A DNA stretch of 10,875 nucleotides, taken from Candidatus Rifleibacteriota bacterium (lineage in GTDB: Bacteria; Riflebacteria; Ozemobacteria; Ozemobacterales; Ozemobacteraceae). Numbering within the stretch: the stretch's first letter is position 1; every line of letters begins with the position of its first letter. The notes beneath the pieces were generated by a model that was given only the letters and a program-made list of their open reading frames with translations, was not told where the DNA came from and ran no database searches. Location: contig JAKJFO010000139.1 in NCBI GenBank assembly GCA_022704885.1, positions 1-10,875 of the forward strand. Reading direction: 5' to 3'. A program made the translations under genes and the position numbers. Shown in pieces: positions 1-5,774 of the stretch.

Positions 1-933
1 GTCAAGGTCGATGGCGAAATGGTAGATATCAGGGTTCAGCTTGTGCCTACGGTTTTCGGTGAACAGGTCATGCTGTTCTTTTCGCGGCCCGATGAAAAAG
101 GGCCGGCCCTCGACCGCGTCATCACCGACAGTGCGCAGCGTGAACAATTTATCAAGCTCATGAAAGAACAGAAACATGGGCTGATCGTATTTGCCGGCCC
201 ACATGGCAGCGGCAAGACGACAACTCTGAATCTGGCAACCGAGCAGCTTAATGACGGCAGCCGTGTTATTTTCGAAATCGGCCGCATCTACAAAAGCCCG
301 GCTGGCATCAGCTGCATGCAGGTGCGCCCGCACATCGGCATGACCATGGTTAATTCAATCAGAACGGCTGTGCGCAGCGACCCCGAAGTAATGGTTATTG
401 AAGACTTCGGCGAAGAAGAAGTTGCACTCGAATGCTTTAAAGCGGCCAACGAAGGCATTCTTGTGCTGACCCAGATGGGCGCGCGCAACACCTCTGAAGT
501 ATTCAAACAGATCTTCAATCTCAAAGTACCGCCATTTCTTGTCTATGGCGGCATTGCAGCTGTGTTCTTTCAGGTGCTGGTGCGCAAGCTCTGCCCGCAT
601 TGCCGCAAAGAAATCGATTTTTCGGCCGATGATCTCTTCAGCCTCGGGCTGTCTGACATGAAGCCCGGCCGCTACAGCGACAGCTGCGGCTGCGAAAAGT
701 GCAACAACTCAGGCTACATCGGCCGCGAGGCATTCTATGAGCTGATCGTGCCCGACAAAAACCTCAAAGAAGCCATTATCAAAGGCGACAACAACGAAAT
801 CAGCCAAGCTCTTGAAGCCATTCAGGGCACCCGCCTCGAAAACCGGGTGAGAAACTACGCCGAAAACGGGCACACCAGCCCACGCGAAGCCGCCCGCATC
901 AGAGCCATCCTCAGCCTCCAGGCCCCCATATGA
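1..933 (+). CDS. GspE/PilB/PilT-superfamily secretion or pilus ATPase, 5'-truncated
   Basis: This is the C-terminal part of a hexameric ATPase of the type II secretion/type IV pilus family, which powers assembly or retraction of pilin-like fibres from the cytoplasmic face of the inner membrane. The frame is open to the left edge, so the start and N-terminal domain lie outside. Residues are numbered from the Met codon at base 19. The end of the N2-like domain (about 1-20, VPTVFGEQV) is followed by a good P-loop, GPHGSGKTT (60-68), a Walker B-like strand ending SDPEVMVIED (120-129), and a zinc-binding pair CPHC (192-195) and CGCEKC (223-228) followed by SGYIGREAFYEL, as in GspE and PilB. Three usual catalytic boxes are altered: the Asp box reads FEIGRIY instead of IEDPVEY, the Walker B acidic pair is ED where GE is usual, and the His box reads LVLTQMGARNT with no His. 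It may therefore be a low-activity or regulatory paralogue. Family assignment is firm; the specific system it serves is unknown. Confidence 0.88.
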   Translation, partial: VKVDGEMVDIRVQLVPTVFGEQVMLFFSRPDEKGPALDRVITDSAQREQFIKLMKEQKHGLIVFAGPHGSGKTTTLNLATEQLNDGSRVIFEIGRIYKSPAGISCMQVRPHIGMTMVNSIRTAVRSDPEVMVIEDFGEEEVALECFKAANEGILVLTQMGARNTSEVFKQIFNLKVPPFLVYGGIAAVFFQVLVRKLCPHCRKEIDFSADDLFSLGLSDMKPGRYSDSCGCEKCNNSGYIGREAFYELIVPDKNLKEAIIKGDNNEISQALEAIQGTRLENRVRNYAENGHTSPREAARIRAILSLQAPI

Positions 934-1061
934 CCGAACATTTGCAGGTTTAATAAAGACTGAAGAACAACAGTAAAATGAATGCAGCAAGGGCGCAGGC
1001 GTGCTTCTCATGAGCGAAATTTCGAGCCAGGTAATTTTGACGCAGAGCCATCGCTATTAAG

Positions 1062-1084
1062 AAAAACTCTCGACTGGCGAGAGT
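1062..1084 (-). terminator. Rho-independent terminator of the PAS-domain gene
   Basis: Read on the minus strand, a perfect 7-bp stem (ACTCTCG / CGAGAGT) with a 5-base loop is followed by a run of T, about 80 bases past the PAS gene stop. On the plus strand no T-run follows the stem, so it should act only on minus-strand transcription. No comparable terminator for the ATPase gene is visible in this gap. Confidence 0.6.
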
Positions 1085-1162
1085 GGAGCGAATGAGATCA
1101 CGCCGAGAGCCCGGCATAATCGGACAATTTTGGATTGAACACCCGCTTACACTTAATGAAAA

Positions 1163-1612
1163 CTAGAACGAATCTTTCAATCTGTTGAGTTCCTGTTCGG
1201 CGGAGACGAGGGCATCGATGTTTCGGCTCATGCCGATGACGAATTTGAATTCGCGCTCTTCGTCGAAAAAGAATTCACTGACGACTTCGGTCCAGATGCA
1301 GCTGCCGTTCTTGTGCGGCTGACGCAGGCGGGCACGGCCGGCGGGCAGACGAGTCAACCCTCGATCGATCATTTCGAGACCAAGCGAAAAGGTCTCGGCA
1401 GCACGCGCGCGATCTTCTTCGCAGATCGACTCGAGCGCAGGGCGGGCCATGACTTCTTCGGGCGTAAAACCACGCTGCTGGTAAACCGACGGGCTGACAT
1501 AAACGAATCGCCCGTTCTTATCTATGACCCAGTAAACATCCTGAGTCGCCTCGTGGATTTTCTTCAAAAGGTCCATGCTGCCGGCAAAGGCAGCGAGCTG
1601 ACTGTCATTCAT
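1163..1612 (-). CDS. Stand-alone PAS-domain protein
   Basis: A 149-residue protein that is almost entirely one PAS domain (about residues 14-133), a fold that senses small ligands, redox state or light, or mediates protein contacts. Typical PAS sequence features are visible: WVIDKNGRFVYVSPS (28-42), the GFTPEEVMARP segment (48-58), the basic HKNGSCIWTEV strand (100-110) and the closing IGMSRNID (126-133). The last 16 residues (SAEQELNRLKD) look like the coiled-coil linker that normally leads into a histidine kinase, GGDEF or further PAS domain, but the frame stops there and no output domain follows. The ATG at 1612 is preceded by GGAG about 11 bases upstream; Met13 is a possible alternative start. 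It has its own promoter and terminator. The protein has no signal peptide or membrane segment, so it is probably cytoplasmic. The ligand cannot be predicted from sequence. Confidence 0.85.
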   Translation of the reverse strand: MNDSQLAAFAGSMDLLKKIHEATQDVYWVIDKNGRFVYVSPSVYQQRGFTPEEVMARPALESICEEDRARAAETFSLGLEMIDRGLTRLPAGRARLRQPHKNGSCIWTEVVSEFFFDEEREFKFVIGMSRNIDALVSAEQELNRLKDSF

Positions 1613-1647
1613 CTTAGCACCCGCTCCGACTGATTTGGTTCACTGTC

Positions 1648-1676
1648 ATTCTAGCCATCAGACCTCACAAAGGCAA
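1648..1676 (-). promoter_or_regulatory. Sigma70-like promoter of the PAS gene
   Basis: On the minus strand a -35 box TTGCCT (1676-1671) and a -10 box TAGAAT (1653-1648, five of six consensus positions) are separated by exactly 17 bases. Transcription would begin near 1641, giving a leader of about 29 bases before the ATG at 1612. It sits just after the terminator of the DUF805 gene, which supports independent transcription. Confidence 0.55.
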
Positions 1677-1696
1677 GAAACTTCCGCAAAACAGCA

Positions 1697-1733
1697 AACG
1701 CTGTCTGCAGCCGGCTATAGCGCAGACAGCGTT
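1697..1733 (-). terminator. Terminator-like 12-bp perfect inverted repeat after the DUF805 gene
   Basis: AACGCTGTCTGC and its exact reverse complement are separated by 13 bases. On the minus strand the stem begins about 22 bases past the DUF805 stop and is followed by a T-rich stretch (TGCTGTTTTG). The T-tract is interrupted, so termination may be partial. The length and perfection of the stem make chance unlikely. Its position between two minus-strand genes fits a terminator for the upstream one. Confidence 0.55.
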
Positions 1734-1755
1734 GTGAACAGCTGATGTTAAAAAG

Positions 1756-2097
1756 TCAGAGAGTTGGTACGGCGCCGTAATCGTTGGCTTCAGAACTTGG
1801 CTGCACCATGAAAATAAACAGAGCAAGCCAGCCAATTACCGGAATGAGCATCAGAAGCAGATACCAGCCGCTTTTGCCGGTGTCATGCAGACGTCTGATG
1901 CCTACTGCCAGACCGGGAACAAAAATGGCAAGTGAAAACAACAGACCAACTATGCTGATAAGGCCTATCTGTTTGGCCAGGGCATTGATTATAAGATTGA
2001 TTACCAGATTTACCAGCGTAAATGTCCAGTATTCGCGACGGCCGGCTCGGCCATCAAACACGGCAAATTTCTGCCAGGGCAACATATAAACTTCCAT
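1756..2097 (-). CDS. DUF805 family inner-membrane protein
   Basis: A 113-residue membrane protein of the DUF805 family (YhaH-like), whose members are widespread and of unknown biochemical function. The family signatures are clear: FDGRAGRREYW at residues 14-24 just before the first membrane segment, RRLHDTGKSGWY at 68-79, and NDYGAVP near the C-terminus. Three hydrophobic segments are seen at about 25-42, 46-67 and 78-97. The size matches the family. The ATG at 2097 is preceded by AGGGG six bases upstream, a good ribosome binding site. Met5 is an in-frame alternative that would give the more usual short N-terminus. It is transcribed divergently from the acidic-protein gene and is followed by its own terminator. 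No partner or substrate can be inferred from the context. Confidence 0.92.
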   Translation of the reverse strand: MEVYMLPWQKFAVFDGRAGRREYWTFTLVNLVINLIINALAKQIGLISIVGLLFSLAIFVPGLAVGIRRLHDTGKSGWYLLLMLIPVIGWLALFIFMVQPSSEANDYGAVPTL

Positions 2098-2148
2098 AAA
2101 AGTCCCCTTTCAACGTTTCGGTATCTGCCTTATCGACCAAACTTCAAC

Positions 2149-2157
2149 ATTTTATCA
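2149..2157 (-). promoter_or_regulatory. Candidate extended -10 promoter of the DUF805 gene
   Basis: The minus strand reads TGATAAAAT, an extended -10 element (TG, one base, then TAAAAT with five of six consensus positions). No good -35 box is seen at 16-18 bases, as is common for extended -10 promoters. Transcription would begin near 2142, leaving a leader of about 45 bases. Support is from sequence pattern only. Confidence 0.4.
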
Positions 2158-2181
2158 CAGAAATTCTCGACTTTGCGGCTA

Positions 2182-2210
2182 TTGCTTTCCTGATGCAAAA
2201 GGGTTACACT
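2182..2210 (+). promoter_or_regulatory. Candidate sigma70-like promoter of the acidic-protein gene
   Basis: TTGCTT (2182-2187) and TACACT (2205-2210) are separated by 17 bases. The match to consensus is moderate (three and four of six positions). Transcription from about 2217 would place the upstream in-frame ATG at 2193 inside the promoter and untranslated, which agrees with choosing 2241 as the start. Confidence 0.35.
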
Positions 2211-2230
2211 GTACCGATACCCTACGCAGC

Positions 2231-2234
2231 GAGG
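2231..2234 (+). promoter_or_regulatory. Ribosome binding site fixing the start at 2241
   Basis: GAGG lies six bases before the ATG at 2241. The in-frame ATG at 2193 has no Shine-Dalgarno sequence, so the shorter protein is preferred. Confidence 0.55.
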
Positions 2235-2240
2235 CCATTT

Positions 2241-2975
2241 ATGTCAGTTCAGATCGAAAATATCAAAAATCTGTTCAGCGAGCTTTTTGCCAAGCTCATG
2301 GCCTTCTGCCTCGAAGAAGACTTTCTTCAGGATCTCGGCGAATCGCTCGAAATCTTCTACAACCTTCAGGAAGGCGAAGAATACGAATTTGACCCGACCG
2401 AAGAGTTTCTCTTTTTGAGCTGGTTTCTGCTCGACGACTGCGATGCCGAAGGCAACGGTCTGGTCGACGAGTTTATACGCATTTACGCCGACGAACTCAG
2501 CCTTCAGGAAATGCAGGTCTGCCAGGCACTCAAAGAAACTCATCTGACTCTGCTGCAGATCAAGGGCGTTGTACCCGGCGTATCAATGAAGCTGAAAGAC
2601 GTTTTTCTCGGTGAAGAATTCGAAGTCGCCGAATCGGTCGCCTCTGACGGCGTCGCTGACGACAGCATTCTTTTTACCAGAGTTCTGCGCCTCGGCGATG
2701 TCAGATTTCTCGTCGGTGCCGGCATTTTCCTCGATCCATCGGTAAAAGAGCCGCTGACTCAGTTCGTCACCGACCAGTTCAAGCAGGACTGCGAAGACGG
2801 TCACCACATGAGCTTCAAAGAATTCCTCAAAAACAACGGCGAACTGATCAACTGGTGGATTCGCGCCTACGAAAAAGGCGAACTCTTCGAAGACGGCCCG
2901 GAAAGCCCCGAAGATGGCCCCACCCCCAACCAGCCCGAAGGCGGCCCCAACAACAAACCTCTGGTAACCTGCTGA
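2241..2975 (+). CDS. Acidic protein of unknown function with a Pro/Gly-rich tail
   Basis: A 244-residue, strongly acidic, probably cytoplasmic protein; I see no signal peptide or membrane segment and do not recognise a named family. The first 100 residues look helical and are rich in Glu, Asp, Leu and Phe (for example EEFLFLSWFLLDD, 54-66). A more beta-like middle part contains VVPGVSMKLKDVFLGEEFEV (110-129) and FLVGAG (156-161). The pattern of a helical acidic domain followed by a PG-x-L-x-D-x-GE strand region is reminiscent of proteins that often accompany SEC-C metal-binding motifs, but no SEC-C cysteine motif is present, so this is a weak hint only. The tail (217-240) is low complexity with EDGP, EDGP and EGGP repeats, and the protein ends in Cys. 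Start 2241 was chosen over the in-frame ATG at 2193 because of its ribosome binding site. It appears to be transcribed alone, between a divergent gene and a bidirectional terminator. Confidence 0.8.
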   Translation: MSVQIENIKNLFSELFAKLMAFCLEEDFLQDLGESLEIFYNLQEGEEYEFDPTEEFLFLSWFLLDDCDAEGNGLVDEFIRIYADELSLQEMQVCQALKETHLTLLQIKGVVPGVSMKLKDVFLGEEFEVAESVASDGVADDSILFTRVLRLGDVRFLVGAGIFLDPSVKEPLTQFVTDQFKQDCEDGHHMSFKEFLKNNGELINWWIRAYEKGELFEDGPESPEDGPTPNQPEGGPNNKPLVTC

Positions 2976-3005
2976 CATCACCTGCGTTCGAGGCGTTGCG
3001 AATAA

Positions 3006-3047
3006 GGTGATTTCTGGTTGAGCGGGTTCGCCAGCCCAGATCACACC
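3006..3047. repeat. Imperfect inverted repeat that could fold into a long stem-loop
   Basis: GGTG, three bases, TCTGG (3006-3017) faces CCAGA, three bases, CACC (3036-3047). Between the arms, TTG can pair with CAG and GCG with CGC around a four-base loop, so the whole 42 bases could form an interrupted hairpin about 30 bases after the acidic-protein stop. No T-run follows, so it is not a classical terminator. It may be part of the 3' untranslated region; function unknown. Confidence 0.3.
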
Positions 3048-3055
3048 AATCGAAA

Positions 3056-3127
3056 ACGATTACGATTACGATTACGAGCACGGGCACGAGCACGGGCACG
3101 AGCACGAGCACGGGCACGAGCACGAAT
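3056..3127. repeat. Tandem array of 12 hexamers, all beginning ACG
   Basis: Twelve contiguous 6-base units fill 72 bases without a slip in phase: three ACGATT, then a mixed block of five ACGAGC and three ACGGGC, then one ACGAAT. The abrupt change from ACGATT to ACGAGC/ACGGGC suggests two expansion steps. A 5-bp inverted repeat AATCG/CGATT overlaps the first unit. The array lies between the acidic-protein gene and the shared terminator. One plus-strand frame reads Asp-Tyr and Glu/Gly-His dipeptides to a TAA but has no start codon, so I treat the array as non-coding. Confidence 0.9.
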
Positions 3128-3132
3128 AAAGC

Positions 3133-3170
3133 AAAACCGCTCTGACAAAGCAAGCTGCCAGAGCGGTTTT
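3133..3170. terminator. Bidirectional rho-independent terminator between convergent genes
   Basis: A perfect 12-bp inverted repeat, AAAACCGCTCTG and CAGAGCGGTTTT, encloses a 14-base loop. The GC-rich core is flanked by four A on the left and four T on the right, so either strand yields a stem followed by T. It lies just past the stop of the beta-helix lipoprotein gene (-) and after the acidic-protein gene (+), and can serve both. Confidence 0.85.
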
Positions 3171-3189
3171 CAATATCCGGAGTGAGAAA

Positions 3190-5022
3190 TCAGGGGCCGT
3201 AGCGGCCGATCTGCACGTTGTTTTCGCCGGCGGTCAGACAGGGGGAATCGCTGGCGTAGCCGGCCGCCGTTGTCTGCAGGCGATAATCGTAGGGAGAACC
3301 ACCGATAAACAGCGGATCGACTTCGATATTCGAGGTGCCGGTCGCACTGGTGCCGTTGAAGGAATAGGTGTAATTGTAAATGTCGTTGAAGCTCATGGTG
3401 GGAGTGGCCAGTGGCTGGGTCTGGCTGATACCGTAGATGGCCTTGGTCGAGCCGGTATAGGCGATGATATTGTTTCTGATCACCGGGTTGCCGAAGTCGA
3501 CCTGTACGCCGATCAGGCAGTCAACAGTGTTGTGCTCGAAAAAGTCGTTGCCAAGAATCGAAATACCGGTTTGGTTGTCGATCAGCAGGTTGTTGCGAAT
3601 GTTCGAGTTCGAAGAAATGATACCGATGTCGCAGTCTCTGATCGTGTTGTAGCGAACGTTGAGAGCAGTAGACAGGCCGATATTGAGGCCGACGCCACAG
3701 AGACCGAATTCGCTGTTTTCGACCGACGGGGTCGAACCTTCGCTCTTCACACCCTGGTCAGCAAACATGACCGTGCAGTAGCGCACCATGTTTTCGGCCT
3801 GGTTGGTGCCGATAAACGAGATACCACCCCAGGTCGACTTGCGCGGAAACGATTCGGCCGAAGTAAAGACGACACGCCGGTTTTCGTTGCCGACAGCCAT
3901 CAGACCGCCCTGAACGATGAGATCGGTCATGCTGGCGCCCTGCGGGTCTGGCATCGAGTCGCTGCGGGTAAATTTAACTTCGACACCGGGTTCGATGGTC
4001 AAAACCGCGCCACCGCGAATTCTGACATCGCCCTGCAGAACAAACGGGCTCTCGGCCAGAGACCAGGTGCGGTTTTCGGCAAGAGTGCCGGGGGTAACTA
4101 CTGCGAGTGTCTGGGTTGAAGCGCTCTCATTGCCGGCAACATCGACGGCTTTGAGCTGGTAATAATACTTGACTGCAATCTTGAGGCCTTCGTCAACATA
4201 GGTAAAGGTGCCTGAAGCATCACCGCCGGTAGAAATCGGGTCGGCGTTCACGCGCGAAAATGGCCCGGCGGCAGATTCAGAACGGTAGAGGTTGTAGCCG
4301 GCAAGATCTTCTTCACTGTTGGCGGTCCAGGTGAGCGTGATCTTTTCCATGACGTCTGGAGCTCTGATCGCAAAGTTCAACGGAACCACCGGAGCCGCGC
4401 CGCTGGGCGTGGCGAACTGATAATCCGACGACACGCCTTCGTTGCGCTCGAAGTCGAAAGACCTGACACGAAAATGATAGGTTCTTCCCGGCAACAGGCC
4501 GCTGAGAGTGATCTTGTGGTCAGAAACCATCGCCGGATCAGATGCAATACTGGTATAGGCAAGACCGACCGGACCAAGTGCGTAATCGACATAGGAATCG
4601 CCCGGTTCGTTGGTTTTCCAGACGATATCGACGGTGTTCTCGGTAAGATTCTGGGTAGAGACATCAGTGATGACCGGAGGCAGGCCATCGACTACGGAAA
4701 AGGTGATATCGGCGTTTTCGAGGGTGTCGCCACGCGGAATGGTGACGATTTTTACCACCGACTGCCCTTCGTAAGTTGCTACCAGCTTTTTTTCGCCGGG
4801 TTCGATGCCGGTAATGGCATAGCGGCCGAGAGCATCGGTGAGAACCGCCGAATTGCCGCCATAGAGTTCAACTCTGGCTTCGAACAGCGCCTTGCCGTTG
4901 CTGTCGAAAACCTTGCCCGACACGTTGCCCTTTACCGGCCCTGAGCTTTGCAGACATCCGGTAGCGCCGATAAGCACCACAATCGCCAGCAATGTGGCGA
5001 TCAGTCTTGTTCTGTTTTTCAT
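3190..5022 (-). CDS. Lipoprotein with CarboxypepD_reg-like, two FN3 and a parallel beta-helix domain
   Basis: A 610-residue exported lipoprotein. A basic, hydrophobic signal peptide ends in the lipobox ATGC, with the lipidated Cys at 23; the next residues are LQSS, with no Asp at +2, which would allow outer-membrane sorting. The domains in order are: a carboxypeptidase-regulatory-like beta-sandwich (about 33-110, SGKVFDSNGK through TDALGRYAITGIEPG); two fibronectin type III-like domains (about 115-206 and 213-311, the second with GYNLYRS and KAVDVAGNES); and a right-handed parallel beta-helix (about 320-600) with repeated short Asn-rich turns such as VRYNTIRDC, IRNNLLIDN and IRNNIIAY, ending in the VDPLF...DYRLQ...GRYGP pattern typical of NosD/polysaccharide-lyase-like helices. 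Such folds bind or cleave polysaccharides, but no catalytic residues can be assigned. GGAGG four bases before the ATG supports the start. It is the last gene of the minus-strand cluster. Confidence 0.88.
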   Translation of the reverse strand: MKNRTRLIATLLAIVVLIGATGCLQSSGPVKGNVSGKVFDSNGKALFEARVELYGGNSAVLTDALGRYAITGIEPGEKKLVATYEGQSVVKIVTIPRGDTLENADITFSVVDGLPPVITDVSTQNLTENTVDIVWKTNEPGDSYVDYALGPVGLAYTSIASDPAMVSDHKITLSGLLPGRTYHFRVRSFDFERNEGVSSDYQFATPSGAAPVVPLNFAIRAPDVMEKITLTWTANSEEDLAGYNLYRSESAAGPFSRVNADPISTGGDASGTFTYVDEGLKIAVKYYYQLKAVDVAGNESASTQTLAVVTPGTLAENRTWSLAESPFVLQGDVRIRGGAVLTIEPGVEVKFTRSDSMPDPQGASMTDLIVQGGLMAVGNENRRVVFTSAESFPRKSTWGGISFIGTNQAENMVRYCTVMFADQGVKSEGSTPSVENSEFGLCGVGLNIGLSTALNVRYNTIRDCDIGIISSNSNIRNNLLIDNQTGISILGNDFFEHNTVDCLIGVQVDFGNPVIRNNIIAYTGSTKAIYGISQTQPLATPTMSFNDIYNYTYSFNGTSATGTSNIEVDPLFIGGSPYDYRLQTTAAGYASDSPCLTAGENNVQIGRYGP

Positions 5023-5074
5023 ATTGCCTCCGGAAGGTCTTTATCTGTAAACAATACCGGGTAATTGAAGCGAA

Positions 5075-5107
5075 CCGGCAGACGGCCCGTTAATGGCCGA
5101 CTGCCGG
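5075..5107 (-). other. GC-rich intercistronic stem-loop
   Basis: CCGGCAG and CTGCCGG enclose a second pairing of CGGCC with GGCCG, with one internal mismatch and a 7-base loop: 12 base pairs in all. It lies 8 bases after the TPR lipoprotein stop and 52 bases before the beta-helix gene start. The following minus-strand bases (TTCGCTTCAATT) are only weakly T-rich. It could be a leaky terminator that lowers expression of the last gene, or a processing or mRNA-stability element. Confidence 0.5.
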
Positions 5108-5115
5108 CAGGTTTG

Positions 5116-5754
5116 TCACTGCAGCAGAAACTCAACTACTTTGCCGATCTGATCGAGCGTGGTGCCGGCCCAGACCGGGCTGAGTTCCTTGGCGTAATCG
5201 AGCTGCTCGCGCGCCAGCTCATCCTGACCAGTGGCCGCGTAAGCATAAGCCAGCATGGCATGAGCTTCGGCATCGGATACTTTCGTATTGCGCCTGGCAA
5301 CGTATTTGAAGTGAGGATTCTCTTTGCCCAGCTGCTTGAAGATGAGATCGATGACCTTTTCCATATCAGAGCGCGAAGCGAGCTGAATATAAGCTCCTGC
5401 CAGGCCGATTTTTGCGTCATCCGAGATATCTTTGGCCTTTTCGAACCAGGGCATGCCGTCTTTGAGCTGGCCAAGATAGGCCTTACACCAGCCAATACCG
5501 TTGTTGGCCTCGGCTTTTTCATCATCAGTCGGATTATCGTTGAGAACCTTGTTGAACTGTGTTATCGCACTGTCATACTGGCCCTTTTCGATGTTGGTCC
5601 AGCCCTGGTCGTTGAAGGCGTTGCCGCGCACGATCGGGGTTCCGATATCGTATGAGTAGTTGCTGTCACCCTCACCGTTAACGCCGCCGGAGCAGCCGGT
5701 GAGCCCGACAGTGAGAGAAAGCGCCAGCAGAATTACACCCAGATGCTTTTTCAT
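5116..5754 (-). CDS. TPR-repeat lipoprotein
   Basis: A 212-residue lipoprotein with tetratricopeptide repeats, a fold that binds other proteins. The signal peptide MKKHLGVILLALSLTVGLTGC ends in lipobox LTGC with the lipidated Cys at 21, followed by a Gly/Asn/Ser-rich linker. Helical repeats are clearest at about 45-75 (GWTNIEKGQYDSAITQFNKVL, then NP), about 80-110, and 161-192 (AHAMLAYAYAATGQDELAREQL). The middle (113-155) is helical but less regular. The start at 5754 is chosen because AGGAG lies seven bases upstream and the signal peptide begins there; an upstream in-frame ATG at 5775 would overlap the previous stop and add seven charged residues before the signal. Only 20 bases separate it from the giant Ig-like gene, so the two are very likely co-transcribed, and it may anchor or assemble that protein at the envelope. 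Confidence 0.88.
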   Translation of the reverse strand: MKKHLGVILLALSLTVGLTGCSGGVNGEGDSNYSYDIGTPIVRGNAFNDQGWTNIEKGQYDSAITQFNKVLNDNPTDDEKAEANNGIGWCKAYLGQLKDGMPWFEKAKDISDDAKIGLAGAYIQLASRSDMEKVIDLIFKQLGKENPHFKYVARRNTKVSDAEAHAMLAYAYAATGQDELAREQLDYAKELSPVWAGTTLDQIGKVVEFLLQ

Positions 5755-5761
5755 AGTTGCT

Positions 5762-5766
5762 CTCCT
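5762..5766 (-). promoter_or_regulatory. Ribosome binding site fixing the start at 5754
   Basis: AGGAG on the minus strand lies seven bases before the ATG at 5754, inside the 20-base gap after the giant gene's stop. It decides for the start at the signal peptide over the ATG at 5775. Confidence 0.75.
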
Positions 5767-5774
5767 TTCCATCA

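Noticed and set aside
2193..2240. Upstream in-frame start for the acidic protein
   Set aside because: No Shine-Dalgarno sequence, overlap with the likely promoter, and the ATG at 2241 has GAGG at good spacing.
3006..3050. tRNA-like 3' end (GGGTTCG followed by CACACCA)
   Set aside because: The T-arm does not pair as required, and only about 42 bases are available between the outer arms, too short for a tRNA.
3022..3130. Plus-strand frame reading Asp-Tyr then Glu/Gly-His dipeptides through the hexamer array to a TAA
   Set aside because: There is no start codon between the preceding in-frame TGA and the array, and it is not in frame with the acidic-protein gene. The metal-binding-like look comes from the repeat.
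2848..3153. Minus-strand 101-codon frame with a Val/Leu/Pro repeat peptide
   Set aside because: It begins inside the bidirectional terminator, its repeat is only the reverse reading of the hexamer array, and the rest is antisense to the acidic-protein gene.
3532..4119. Plus-strand frame of 195 codons opposite the beta-helix lipoprotein gene
   Set aside because: Antisense shadow; the minus-strand product has a lipobox and ordered domains.
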